Source: Flavobacteriaceae bacterium UBA1115 (GTDB lineage Bacteria; Bacteroidota; Bacteroidia; Flavobacteriales; Flavobacteriaceae). From it: 27,267 nt of DNA. Below are positions 1-6,835 of this stretch, one piece after another. Below the pieces are notes generated by a model. That model was not told where the DNA came from. It saw only the letters and a program-made list of their open reading frames with translations, and ran no database searches. The translations under genes were made by a program, and so were the position numbers. Each line of letters begins with the position of its first letter. Positions within the stretch are counted from its first letter, which is position 1. The stretch spans positions 3,291-30,557 of the forward strand of contig DCBE01000055.1 of assembly GCA_002313325.1 (NCBI GenBank), in the 5' to 3' direction.

Positions 1-632
1 GGGTCTAGATCATAACCCTCTGGATTAGCAATAAGAAATTCTGCATCTATATGCCCCATCATTCGGGCAAATGAATTTCCAACCGCGTGTGGTAATGCTT
101 TTGGGTGTGGTGCCCAAGTCAGTACCACTTTTGGTTTTTCGGGTAGTGACAGCTCTGTTAAGGTCAATGCATCTGCCAAGGCTTGCAATGGATGTGCTGT
201 GGCACTTTCCATATTTAGAATGGGAACCGTTGCATATTTGATAAAGCTCTGTAATACCTGTTCAGATTCGTCTTTTTCTTTGTCAGTTAGGGTAGCAAAA
301 GCACGTATGCCCACTACATCGCAATACTGTGAAACAACTTGTGCAGCTTCCTTTACATGCTCTGATCGCAAACCTTCCATAATGGTTTCGTCATCATATT
401 CAATGGCCCATGCTTCGTTGCTGAAATTCATCACCATAACGTCCATACCCAATAAACGACCTGCTTTTTGGGTACTCAATCGCGTTCGTAGGCTTGGGCT
501 AAAGAACAAAAGCCCAAGAGTTTTGCGTTTACCTACTTGCTCAAATTGATAAGGATTTGCTTTAATGTCTTTGGCCAATTGCACTTGTGCATCAAAATTT
601 GATAAATCGTTGAGTGTTAGATACTGTTTCAT
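1..632 (-). CDS. argF': N-acylornithine carbamoyltransferase ArgF' (likely N-succinylornithine type), 3' end outside window
   Basis: This gene transfers a carbamoyl group from carbamoyl phosphate to an N-acylated ornithine, a cytoplasmic step of arginine synthesis in Bacteroidota. About 210 residues from the N-terminus are visible; the rest (family length is a little over 300) lies beyond base 1. I see the carbamoyl-phosphate motif FFSPSLRTR at residues 43-51, an HPLQ motif near residue 146, and LTWAPHP further on, all as in the Bacteroides fragilis and Xanthomonas enzymes. The specificity residue, Pro90 in the succinyl enzyme and Glu92 in the acetyl enzyme, aligns with Ser90 in the context EGLRSEH. 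Published mutants show that Ser there gives succinylornithine activity, so I infer that substrate. The start ATG shares ATGA with the argD stop, which suggests translational coupling. It is the last visible gene of the arginine operon. Confidence in the family is high; substrate choice is inferred. Confidence 0.93.
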   Translation of the reverse strand, partial: MKQYLTLNDLSNFDAQVQLAKDIKANPYQFEQVGKRKTLGLLFFSPSLRTRLSTQKAGRLLGMDVMVMNFSNEAWAIEYDDETIMEGLRSEHVKEAAQVVSQYCDVVGIRAFATLTDKEKDESEQVLQSFIKYATVPILNMESATAHPLQALADALTLTELSLPEKPKVVLTWAPHPKALPHAVGNSFARMMGHIDAEFLIANPEGYDLD

Positions 633-1753
633 AATGATTTTTCTAAAGCAGTAAAAAACTGGTTAAGGTGTTTTTGCTGCACGGTTAGTGGAGGTAAAAT
701 TCGCATTAGTTTTTTGTTGCTGCTGCCCCCTGTAAAAATTTGGTGTTCGTATATGAGTTTCTTGCGCAGTTCTCCAACTTCAAAATCAAACTCCAATCCA
801 AGCATTAGTCCACGCCCTTTCACTTTTTTAACTCTGGGAATGTTTTCGGCTCTTTTGATAAAAGCTTCACCTAGTTTTGTGGCATGTTCCATTAAATTTC
901 TCTTTTTTAACACTTCCAAAACGGCCAAACTTGCCTGACAGGCCAAGTGATTTCCGCCAAATGTGGTGCCTAGCATTCCATACCAAGGTTTGATGTTGGG
1001 GTGCACAAGGATACCACCTACCGGAAATCCGTTCCCCATCCCTTTGGCCATGGAAATGATATCAGGTTTAATGTTGTAGTGCTGGTAGGCAAAAAACTTA
1101 CCAGAACGTCCAAAACCAGATTGCACCTCATCCGCAATAAGACAGGTGTTGTTTTTGTGACAACTTTTTTCCACCAGTTTCATGAATTTTTGAGTGGGCA
1201 TATCCAAACCTCCAACTCCTTGAATGGCTTCAATGATAACGGCACACACATCTCCTTTCGACAAGATTTCTACTAGCCCTTTTTCGTCGCCAAACTCAAG
1301 AAATATAACTTCTTGCTGTGCGTTTAGTGGTGCAATAATCTTAGGCGTATCTGTTGCCGCAACAGCAGCACTCGTTCTGCCGTGAAAAGCATTTTTAAAA
1401 GCCACTATTTTTGACTTACCCGTATGGAAAGAGGCCAGTTTTAGTGCGTTTTCATTGGCTTCTGCCCCTGAACTGCACATAAACATTTGATAGCCTTCAC
1501 ATCCAGACTGTGCTTCAATTTCATTTGCCAATTGCGTTTGCAATGGATTTTGAATGGCATTCGAGTAAAAACCAATTCTCGATATCTGCTTTTTTAGTCT
1601 GCGATTATAAACTCGGTTTTGATGTCCTATACTAATTACCGCATGACCTCCGTATAAGTCCAGGTATTTCTTTCTATCTGCCCCATAAACATATACCCCC
1701 TTGGCCTTAACGGGAGTTACTTCATATAGTGGATATACATCAAATAATGGCAT
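629..1753 (-). CDS. argD: Acetyl/succinylornithine aminotransferase
   Basis: A PLP-dependent class III aminotransferase that converts N-acylglutamate semialdehyde to N-acylornithine with glutamate as amino donor. The 374-residue protein is typical in length. Visible motifs are the phosphate-binding SSGAEANENALK at residues 94-105, FHGRT at 123-127, the cofactor Asp208 in LIADEVQSGFGR, and the Schiff-base Lys237 in SMAKGMGNG. It lies between proC (2-bp gap upstream) and argF' (4-bp overlap downstream), which fixes its role in arginine synthesis. Because ArgF' here carries Ser90, this enzyme probably handles succinylated intermediates; sequence alone cannot separate acetyl from succinyl preference. 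Related class III enzymes (ornithine or GABA aminotransferases) are less likely given the operon. Confidence 0.93.
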   Translation of the reverse strand: MPLFDVYPLYEVTPVKAKGVYVYGADRKKYLDLYGGHAVISIGHQNRVYNRRLKKQISRIGFYSNAIQNPLQTQLANEIEAQSGCEGYQMFMCSSGAEANENALKLASFHTGKSKIVAFKNAFHGRTSAAVAATDTPKIIAPLNAQQEVIFLEFGDEKGLVEILSKGDVCAVIIEAIQGVGGLDMPTQKFMKLVEKSCHKNNTCLIADEVQSGFGRSGKFFAYQHYNIKPDIISMAKGMGNGFPVGGILVHPNIKPWYGMLGTTFGGNHLACQASLAVLEVLKKRNLMEHATKLGEAFIKRAENIPRVKKVKGRGLMLGLEFDFEVGELRKKLIYEHQIFTGGSSNKKLMRILPPLTVQQKHLNQFFTALEKSL

Positions 1754-1755
1754 AA

Positions 1756-2550
1756 CTAATCTTGAGCTATTTCGTTAATTTTTTTAAAAGAAGATACAAT
1801 TCCTTGTATCAGCGATGAACTCAACCCTTGGTGTTCCATTTCGTTTAGTCCCTCAATGGTACACCCTCTAGGTGTTGTTACTTTATCAATTTCTTCCTCA
1901 GGGTGTGCGCCTGTTTCAATAAGAAGCGATGCTGCGCCCATTGCAGTATACATAGACATTTTCATTGCTTCGTTAGCATCAAAACCTAGCTGTACACCAC
2001 CTTGTGTAGTTGCACGAATTAATCGCATCCAAAAGGCTATACCGGAAGCACAAATTACGGTTGCTGCACGCATGTGTTGTTCTTCAATGACTATACTAGT
2101 CCCCAATCCGTTAAAAATGGCTTCGGCTATTGGCATGCGTTCAGCACCCTTTTTATTGGCACAAAGGCAAGTCATTGATTTTCTAACTGATATGGCAGTA
2201 TTGGGCATGGATCTAATTAAAAATACTTCATTACTTAAAGTTTCCTCCATCTTGGCTATTGAGAAGCCAGTTACGGTGGAAATAAGTACGTGATTATCGT
2301 GTAGCAAATCCTTTATTTCCTCTAGTAACCCAACTAACTGACTTGGTTGTACTGCAATTATAATAATATCGGACTCTTTAACTGCTTTTTTATTGTCAGC
2401 GCACACATTAGTGTTGGCGTATTCTGTCCAAGAGGCGATACTTTCAACAGACCTACGTGTCAAATAAAGTTGCGTCAGGCTGTTGTTGGTGATAAGCCCT
2501 CGTCCAATGCTTAGCCCTAAATTTCCGGCTCCTAGTATGGCTATTTTCAT
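1756..2550 (-). CDS. proC: Pyrroline-5-carboxylate reductase
   Basis: Reduces 1-pyrroline-5-carboxylate to proline with NAD(P)H, the last step of proline synthesis. The 264-residue protein opens with a Rossmann nucleotide loop, GAGNLG at residues 7-12. Near its C-terminus it carries the family signature VTTPRGCTIEGL, where the substrate-binding G-x-T pattern is kept. The length matches the family (about 260-280). The gene sits inside the arginine operon, 2 bp after argC and 2 bp before argD, so proline and arginine synthesis are likely transcribed together. Both pathways use glutamate-derived semialdehydes. An alternative role on N-acyl intermediates is not suggested by anything in the sequence. 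Confidence 0.93.
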   Translation of the reverse strand: MKIAILGAGNLGLSIGRGLITNNSLTQLYLTRRSVESIASWTEYANTNVCADNKKAVKESDIIIIAVQPSQLVGLLEEIKDLLHDNHVLISTVTGFSIAKMEETLSNEVFLIRSMPNTAISVRKSMTCLCANKKGAERMPIAEAIFNGLGTSIVIEEQHMRAATVICASGIAFWMRLIRATTQGGVQLGFDANEAMKMSMYTAMGAASLLIETGAHPEEEIDKVTTPRGCTIEGLNEMEHQGLSSSLIQGIVSSFKKINEIAQD

Positions 2551-2552
2551 AA

Positions 2553-3539
2553 TTAAAAAGATGTTGATTTCAAATGTAGTCCTGTTGTTTGTTCTAAACC
2601 GAACATAAGGTTCATGTTTTCTATGGCCTGCCCTGATGCTCCTTTCAATAAGTTATCAATTATACTCGTTACCAGCAATTGGCCTTCATACAAATGCAGG
2701 TGTACCAAACACCTATTGGTGTTTACAACCTGTTTGAGTGTCAGCGGCGCACGGCTAACAAATGTAAATGGGCAGTCAACGTAATAATCTTCAAAAATGT
2801 TGTAAGCGTCTTCCAAGCTACCATCAAATTGGGTATATGCTGTGGCGAAAATTCCTCTTGTAAAGTTTCCTCTAACAGGAAGGAAGTGTAACTTAACATT
2901 ACTTCCTTGTTCTTGTGCGATAGTTTCGTCAATTTCTCCCAAGTGTTGGTGTACAAATGGCTTGTAGTAGGAAATATTGTTGTTTCTCCAACTGAAATGA
3001 CTAGTAGGTGATGGAACAGCACCTGCGCCCGTACTTCCCGTAATTGCATTTATGTGCACGTCTTGGGTCAGCTTTTTAGCTACAGCCAGTGGCAACAGCG
3101 CCAATTGAATGGCGGTAGCAAAACAGCCTGGGTTGGCAATCGCTTGTGCTAATTTTATTTTTTCTTTGTTTACTTCAGTTAGCCCATACACATAAGAACG
3201 ACCCATAAAATCGTGATCGTTTTTAAGCCTAAAATCGTTACTTAAATCAATGATTTTGGTGTTATCGCTAACTACGTTGTCGTGTAAAAAGTCAGCAGAG
3301 TTTCCATGTCCAAGGCAGAGAAACAACACGTCTACTTCTTGATTTAGCTCTGACGAAAAGGGCATGTCTAATACGCCCATTAAATCTGTATGGGTTTCGG
3401 AAACGGCTTTTCCTGCTCTTGTGGTGCTGTATAAAAAGTCGATATTTACATTGGTATGCAGTACCAACAATCGCAAGAGTTCACCTCCTGTATATCCTGC
3501 TCCGCCTACGACGCCTACGCTTATGTTATTTATTGACAT
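2553..3539 (-). CDS. argC: N-acetyl/N-succinyl-gamma-glutamyl-phosphate reductase
   Basis: NADPH-dependent reductase that turns N-acylglutamyl phosphate into N-acylglutamate semialdehyde. The nucleotide-binding loop VGGAGYTGGE lies close to the N-terminus, and the catalytic cysteine is in NPGCFATAIQLAL. I chose the ATG at 3539 (protein start MSINNISVGVVGG, 328 residues) because ArgC proteins usually begin just before this loop. An in-frame ATG at 3560 would add seven residues (MPEKFIS) and cannot be excluded. Either start overlaps the end of argG, by 14 or 35 bp. proC follows after 2 bp. Whether the acyl group is acetyl or succinyl is decided elsewhere in the pathway; ArgF' residue 90 argues for succinyl. 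Confidence 0.93.
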   Translation of the reverse strand: MSINNISVGVVGGAGYTGGELLRLLVLHTNVNIDFLYSTTRAGKAVSETHTDLMGVLDMPFSSELNQEVDVLFLCLGHGNSADFLHDNVVSDNTKIIDLSNDFRLKNDHDFMGRSYVYGLTEVNKEKIKLAQAIANPGCFATAIQLALLPLAVAKKLTQDVHINAITGSTGAGAVPSPTSHFSWRNNNISYYKPFVHQHLGEIDETIAQEQGSNVKLHFLPVRGNFTRGIFATAYTQFDGSLEDAYNIFEDYYVDCPFTFVSRAPLTLKQVVNTNRCLVHLHLYEGQLLVTSIIDNLLKGASGQAIENMNLMFGLEQTTGLHLKSTSF

Positions 3540-4707
3540 GCTGATAAATTTTTCCGGCATTAGCCGATAGTTTTATAAATCCTTTAGCTTCATCAGCGGA
3601 CCATCCCTCGTTAGCTTCCCCATATGTACCGAATGAATTGTCCATCAAGTCAAATTCAGATTCAATACCATCGAGTGTGAAACGGTGGGGGTGGAGCGTT
3701 ATAAATACAGTTCCCGTAACGGTTTGCTGACTGCTTGTAAGCAAGGCTTCGAAATCTCGCATTACAGGATCAAGGTATTGCCCCTCATGTAACATCATTC
3801 CGTAATGTGAACCAATGTAGTCTTTATGGTGAAGCTGCCATTTACTTAAAGTATGCTTTTCTAATAAATGATGAGATTTTATACTTACAAGTGCCGCAGC
3901 AGCTTCAAATCCAACACGCCCTTTAATACCAATTATAGTATCACCTACATGAATATCTCTGCCAATGGCAAATGCCCCCGCACGTATTTGTAATTGCTGA
4001 ATGGCTTCAACAGGGCTGTAGTTGCTATCGTTTATTCCGACCAATTCCCCTTTGTCAAAATGCAAGGAAATTTTTTCTGCTGCCGTCTTTGTGCAATCGC
4101 TAGGGTATGCGCTATTGGGTAAGGGTTCACGAGATTTTAAGGTTTCGCTACCGCCAACAGATGTTCCCCACAAGCCTTTGTTGATGGAATATTGTGCCTT
4201 TTCCCAAGGCCAATCCACGCCGTGTTCTTTTAGATAAGCGATTTCGTCTTTTCTTGAAAGTTTTTGGTCTCTGATGGGTGTGATGATTTCAATTTGCGGC
4301 GCTCGTGTTTGGAAGATCAAATCAAAGCGTACTTGATCGTTTCCAGCCCCTGTGCTTCCGTGCGCAATGGCTGTTGCGCCAATTTTTTTGGCGTGATCAA
4401 CGATGGCTACCGCTTGGGTTACACGTTCGGCACTTACCGATAGGGGATAGGTGTTGTTTTTGAGGACGTTTCCAAAAATGAGGTATTTGACGATGTCTTT
4501 ATAGAATGTTTCAACGGCTTCAATACTTGTGTATGATGTTGCACCCAAAGTCAAGGCTTTGGATTCTAAAGCTGAAACTTCTTCGGGATCAATTCCCCCC
4601 GTGTTTACGCTTACGGCATGTACTTCATAGCCCGCCTCGCTTAGCGACTTGACGCAATAGGAAGTATCCAAACCTCCGCTGTATGCTAAAACTAATTTTT
4701 TATTCAT
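3526..4707 (-). CDS. argG: Argininosuccinate synthase
   Basis: ATP-dependent ligase that joins citrulline and aspartate to form argininosuccinate, the penultimate step of arginine synthesis. The 393-residue protein has the N-type pyrophosphatase P-loop AYSGGLDTS at residues 8-16 and the conserved GSTGAGNDQVRFD segment that helps bind citrulline and aspartate. Length agrees with the family (about 400). Its ATG overlaps the stop of the upstream GNAT gene as ATGA (4704-4707), and its tail overlaps the start of argC. In an N-acyl pathway citrulline must be freed from acyl-citrulline by an ArgE-type deacylase, which is not in this window and may lie beyond the left edge with argB and argH. Confidence 0.96.
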   Translation of the reverse strand: MNKKLVLAYSGGLDTSYCVKSLSEAGYEVHAVSVNTGGIDPEEVSALESKALTLGATSYTSIEAVETFYKDIVKYLIFGNVLKNNTYPLSVSAERVTQAVAIVDHAKKIGATAIAHGSTGAGNDQVRFDLIFQTRAPQIEIITPIRDQKLSRKDEIAYLKEHGVDWPWEKAQYSINKGLWGTSVGGSETLKSREPLPNSAYPSDCTKTAAEKISLHFDKGELVGINDSNYSPVEAIQQLQIRAGAFAIGRDIHVGDTIIGIKGRVGFEAAAALVSIKSHHLLEKHTLSKWQLHHKDYIGSHYGMMLHEGQYLDPVMRDFEALLTSSQQTVTGTVFITLHPHRFTLDGIESEFDLMDNSFGTYGEANEGWSADEAKGFIKLSANAGKIYQHVNK

Positions 4708-5294
4708 TTTTTATCTCGTTTAAATGCTTTTTTAAATGACTGCAGCCTACCAACAAAATCGTTGGTGTTTTTTAAAGCAGGATCATACAACATACCGGTG
4801 CACAAACACATACTTTGCTTGGTGCGTGTAAGTACATCATAATTTTTACAGGTTTGACATCCCTTCCAAAAGGCAGGGTCGTCTGTTAGTTCAGAAAAGG
4901 TAACGGGCTTGTAGCCCAAGTCATAATTGATTTTCATAACCGGAAGTCCTGTGGTAATTCCAAATATCTTGGCACCCGGATATTTTACTTTGGTGTAGTT
5001 GAAAATTTGCGTTTTGATTTTTTTCGCAAGACCAATGCCTCTGTAATGCGGATAAATAATTAATCCTGAATGGGCAACGTACTTTTCATGTCCCCATGCT
5101 TCTATATAGCAGAAACCCGCAAAGTTGTTTCCGTCTAGCGCAATGATGGCATTTCCGGACTCGATTTTTTGTTGAATATATTCTGGAGTACGGCGTGCAA
5201 TTCCTGTTCCACGCACTTGTGCTGAACTGGATATGGTTTCGGAAATGATGGTGGCATACTTGACGTGTATGCGTTTAGCTACTAGAATTTCCAT
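4704..5294 (-). CDS. GNAT family N-acyltransferase, probable first enzyme of arginine synthesis
   Basis: A 196-residue GCN5-related acyltransferase. The acyl-CoA pyrophosphate loop is visible as YPHYRGIGLAKK (about residues 81-92), after the usual core strand AHSGLIIYP. The C-terminal third carries four cysteines, C146-x2-C149 and C163-x-C165, in a segment ending in CTGMLYDP, which could form a metal site; this is not part of the basic GNAT fold. It is the first gene of the arginine operon and overlaps argG by 4 bp. A GNAT gene in the arginine locus of Bacteroides thetaiotaomicron has been proposed as N-succinylglutamate synthase. By position I infer the same job here, acylating glutamate to start the pathway; no direct evidence is visible. 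Being the first committed enzyme it might be feedback-inhibited. Confidence 0.8.
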   Translation of the reverse strand: MEILVAKRIHVKYATIISETISSSAQVRGTGIARRTPEYIQQKIESGNAIIALDGNNFAGFCYIEAWGHEKYVAHSGLIIYPHYRGIGLAKKIKTQIFNYTKVKYPGAKIFGITTGLPVMKINYDLGYKPVTFSELTDDPAFWKGCQTCKNYDVLTRTKQSMCLCTGMLYDPALKNTNDFVGRLQSFKKAFKRDKK

Positions 5295-5295
5295 G

Positions 5296-5367
5296 TTACT
5301 GGATTGAAAAGAAAAAAATTATACTGAAAAAAAACGGAAAGGGAAACCGGACACACCTAAGTTTCAT
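5296..5367 (-). CDS. Possible 23-residue upstream ORF before the arginine operon
   Basis: An ATG-started ORF of 23 codons, rich in Phe (MKLRCVRFPFPFFF then SIIFFFSIQ), ends one base before the GNAT start codon (TAA-C-ATG). It lies downstream of the candidate promoter at 5445-5452, so it would be in the leader RNA. It has only two Arg codons (AGG and CGG), so it is a weak attenuator candidate. The Phe bias may simply reflect the T-rich sequence often found ahead of starts in Bacteroidota. The tight spacing would permit translational coupling. No homologue is recognised. Confidence 0.2.
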   Translation of the reverse strand: MKLRCVRFPFPFFFSIIFFFSIQ

Positions 5368-5380
5368 ATAGAGTGAATTA

Positions 5381-5390
5381 CCCCAAGGGG
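5381..5390. promoter_or_regulatory. Perfect 10-bp palindrome CCCCAAGGGG in a GC-rich patch
   Basis: A perfect inverted repeat opens a GC-rich run (5381-5406) within the otherwise AT-rich divergent region between the arginine operon and pabB. It falls in the predicted arginine-operon leader. The two-base centre makes it a poor RNA hairpin, so a protein-binding DNA site is more likely than a terminator. The binding factor is unknown. Confidence 0.3.
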
Positions 5391-5444
5391 CGGCGAGCGC
5401 GCGTGGAAAAGTAGTTACGTGGATAGTTAAATGCAATCACAATG

Positions 5445-5452
5445 CAAATATA
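5445..5452 (-). promoter_or_regulatory. Candidate -7 box for the arginine operon
   Basis: Reads TATATTTG on the minus strand, an exact match to the Bacteroidetes -7 consensus TAnnTTTG. Transcription would start near 5439, giving a leader of about 145 nt before the GNAT gene. No clear TTTG -33 element is seen at the usual distance. Confidence 0.45.
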
Positions 5453-5493
5453 TATTTTTTTTTAAAGCGATGATGCTATCGCCATTAATTAAG

Positions 5494-5501
5494 TAATTTT
5501 G
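5494..5501 (+). promoter_or_regulatory. Candidate -7 box for pabB-tilS-dsbD
   Basis: TAATTTTG matches TAnnTTTG exactly and lies about 20 bases before the TTG start of pabB, so the 5' leader would be about 15 nt. A -33 TTTG is not obvious at the expected spacing. Confidence 0.5.
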
Positions 5502-5521
5502 TTTTATTAAGTGAAGAAAAG

Positions 5522-6835
5522 TTGGTAACACGCTCAAAAACAGACTTTAACGTAAAAAACTATCCTAACATCAAGTCGCAGCTCTTGGATTGGGCTGGTG
5601 GTTTTTCGCCTATTGCATGGTATGACTCCAACGATTATCCCCATCAAAACAACGATTACGATGCCATTCTTGCCCTTGAAACATTTGAAGAAAACCCGTG
5701 GCATACGTCTGAAAAGAAGTTGCAAACCGCATTGGGTACCGACTGGCTCTTTGGTTTTTTTAGTTACGAATACAATGCAGCTTGGGAGCACGTAACGCCC
5801 ACCAACCCCTCTTTTTTGTCTGTGCCACAACTTAAATACTTTAAACCCAAAAAAATATGGTTACTCAAAGGGGATTTACTCACGGCACTTTATTTAGAAA
5901 CAGATAATCCAGCCGTTGACTTTAAACGCATCACAATCAGTAAAACAAGAGCGGAAGCCTCTTTGACAGCTATTAATTTGTCACCACGGATTAGTAAGGA
6001 TATCTATTTGCAACACGCGAGTGCACTCAAACAGCATATCATGCGTGGGGATATTTATGAAGTAAACTACTGTATGGAGTGGTATGCCGATGAAGTGGAT
6101 GTTTCACCCATGGCCTTGTTCAATGCATTAAATCGCATCGGTAAGACACCCTTTTCTGCCTTTCTTTCTTTTGACAATACCTATTTGATGTCTGCCTCGC
6201 CTGAACGGTTTTTACAACGCAGAGGCGATACACTTATGTCCCAACCCATCAAAGGAACTGCCGCAAGACATGAGGATGCTGTTGTAGATAAATCGGTAGC
6301 CGAGGCGCTAAAGCTTGATGCTAAAGAACGCTCTGAAAATATCATGATAACAGACCTAGTTCGCAACGATCTTTCTAGGATTGCCCAAAAAGGCTCTGTA
6401 GCAGTTTACGAGCAATGTACGGTTTACCCATTTGAACAGGTGCACCAAATGATTTCAACCGTCAAGGCCCAGTGCGACTCCGCCTTTACTTCTCTAGACG
6501 TTATCAATGCCTGTTTTCCTATGGGCAGCATGACAGGCGCACCCAAGCAACGTGCCATGGAACTTATAAATCAATACGAACATGGACAACGTGGTCTGTA
6601 TAGTGGGGCAGTGGGCTATTTTGCTCCAAATGGCGATTTTGATTTTAATGTGGTTATCCGCAGTTTGGTTTATGATGCGGCTTCAAAATACCTGTCCACA
6701 CATGTGGGGAGCGCACTCACTGCGGCTGCCGATCCATCAAAAGAATACGACGAATGTCAGCTCAAGGTCAAAGCCATTAAGCGTGTCTTGGCAGACAAAC
6801 AAACAATTTCCAATATCCATGGTACAAAAGTTTAG
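5522..6835 (+). CDS. pabB: Aminodeoxychorismate synthase component I
   Basis: Chorismate-utilising enzyme that aminates chorismate to 4-amino-4-deoxychorismate for folate synthesis, using ammonia from a PabA glutaminase not present here. The 437-residue protein carries PIKGT at 242-246; Lys at that place marks PabB, while anthranilate synthases have Ala. Further motifs are KERSENIMITDLVRNDL near 268-284, GSMTGAPK, and a C-terminal SGAVGYFAPNGDFDF. I used the TTG at 5522: the frame is closed by a stop at 5486-5488, no ATG or GTG occurs near the N-terminus, and the region after the TTG resembles the start of flavobacterial PabB proteins. The start codon is therefore inferred. Its tail overlaps tilS by 17 bp. 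Confidence 0.92.
   Translation: MVTRSKTDFNVKNYPNIKSQLLDWAGGFSPIAWYDSNDYPHQNNDYDAILALETFEENPWHTSEKKLQTALGTDWLFGFFSYEYNAAWEHVTPTNPSFLSVPQLKYFKPKKIWLLKGDLLTALYLETDNPAVDFKRITISKTRAEASLTAINLSPRISKDIYLQHASALKQHIMRGDIYEVNYCMEWYADEVDVSPMALFNALNRIGKTPFSAFLSFDNTYLMSASPERFLQRRGDTLMSQPIKGTAARHEDAVVDKSVAEALKLDAKERSENIMITDLVRNDLSRIAQKGSVAVYEQCTVYPFEQVHQMISTVKAQCDSAFTSLDVINACFPMGSMTGAPKQRAMELINQYEHGQRGLYSGAVGYFAPNGDFDFNVVIRSLVYDAASKYLSTHVGSALTAAADPSKEYDECQLKVKAIKRVLADKQTISNIHGTKV

Noticed and set aside
199..549. Plus-strand 116-codon ORF opposite argF', and similar long antisense frames opposite argC, ilvD, dnaN and purC
   Set aside because: They are shadows of strongly supported genes, with no recognisable family, odd composition and no promoter or start context.
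5381..5390. CCCCAAGGGG as a transcription terminator
   Set aside because: The two-base loop is too small for a stable hairpin and no T-tract follows on either strand.
6582..6818. N-terminal extension of the tilS frame
   Set aside because: It lies wholly inside pabB in another frame, has no family similarity, and the PP-loop is correctly placed from the ATG at 6819.
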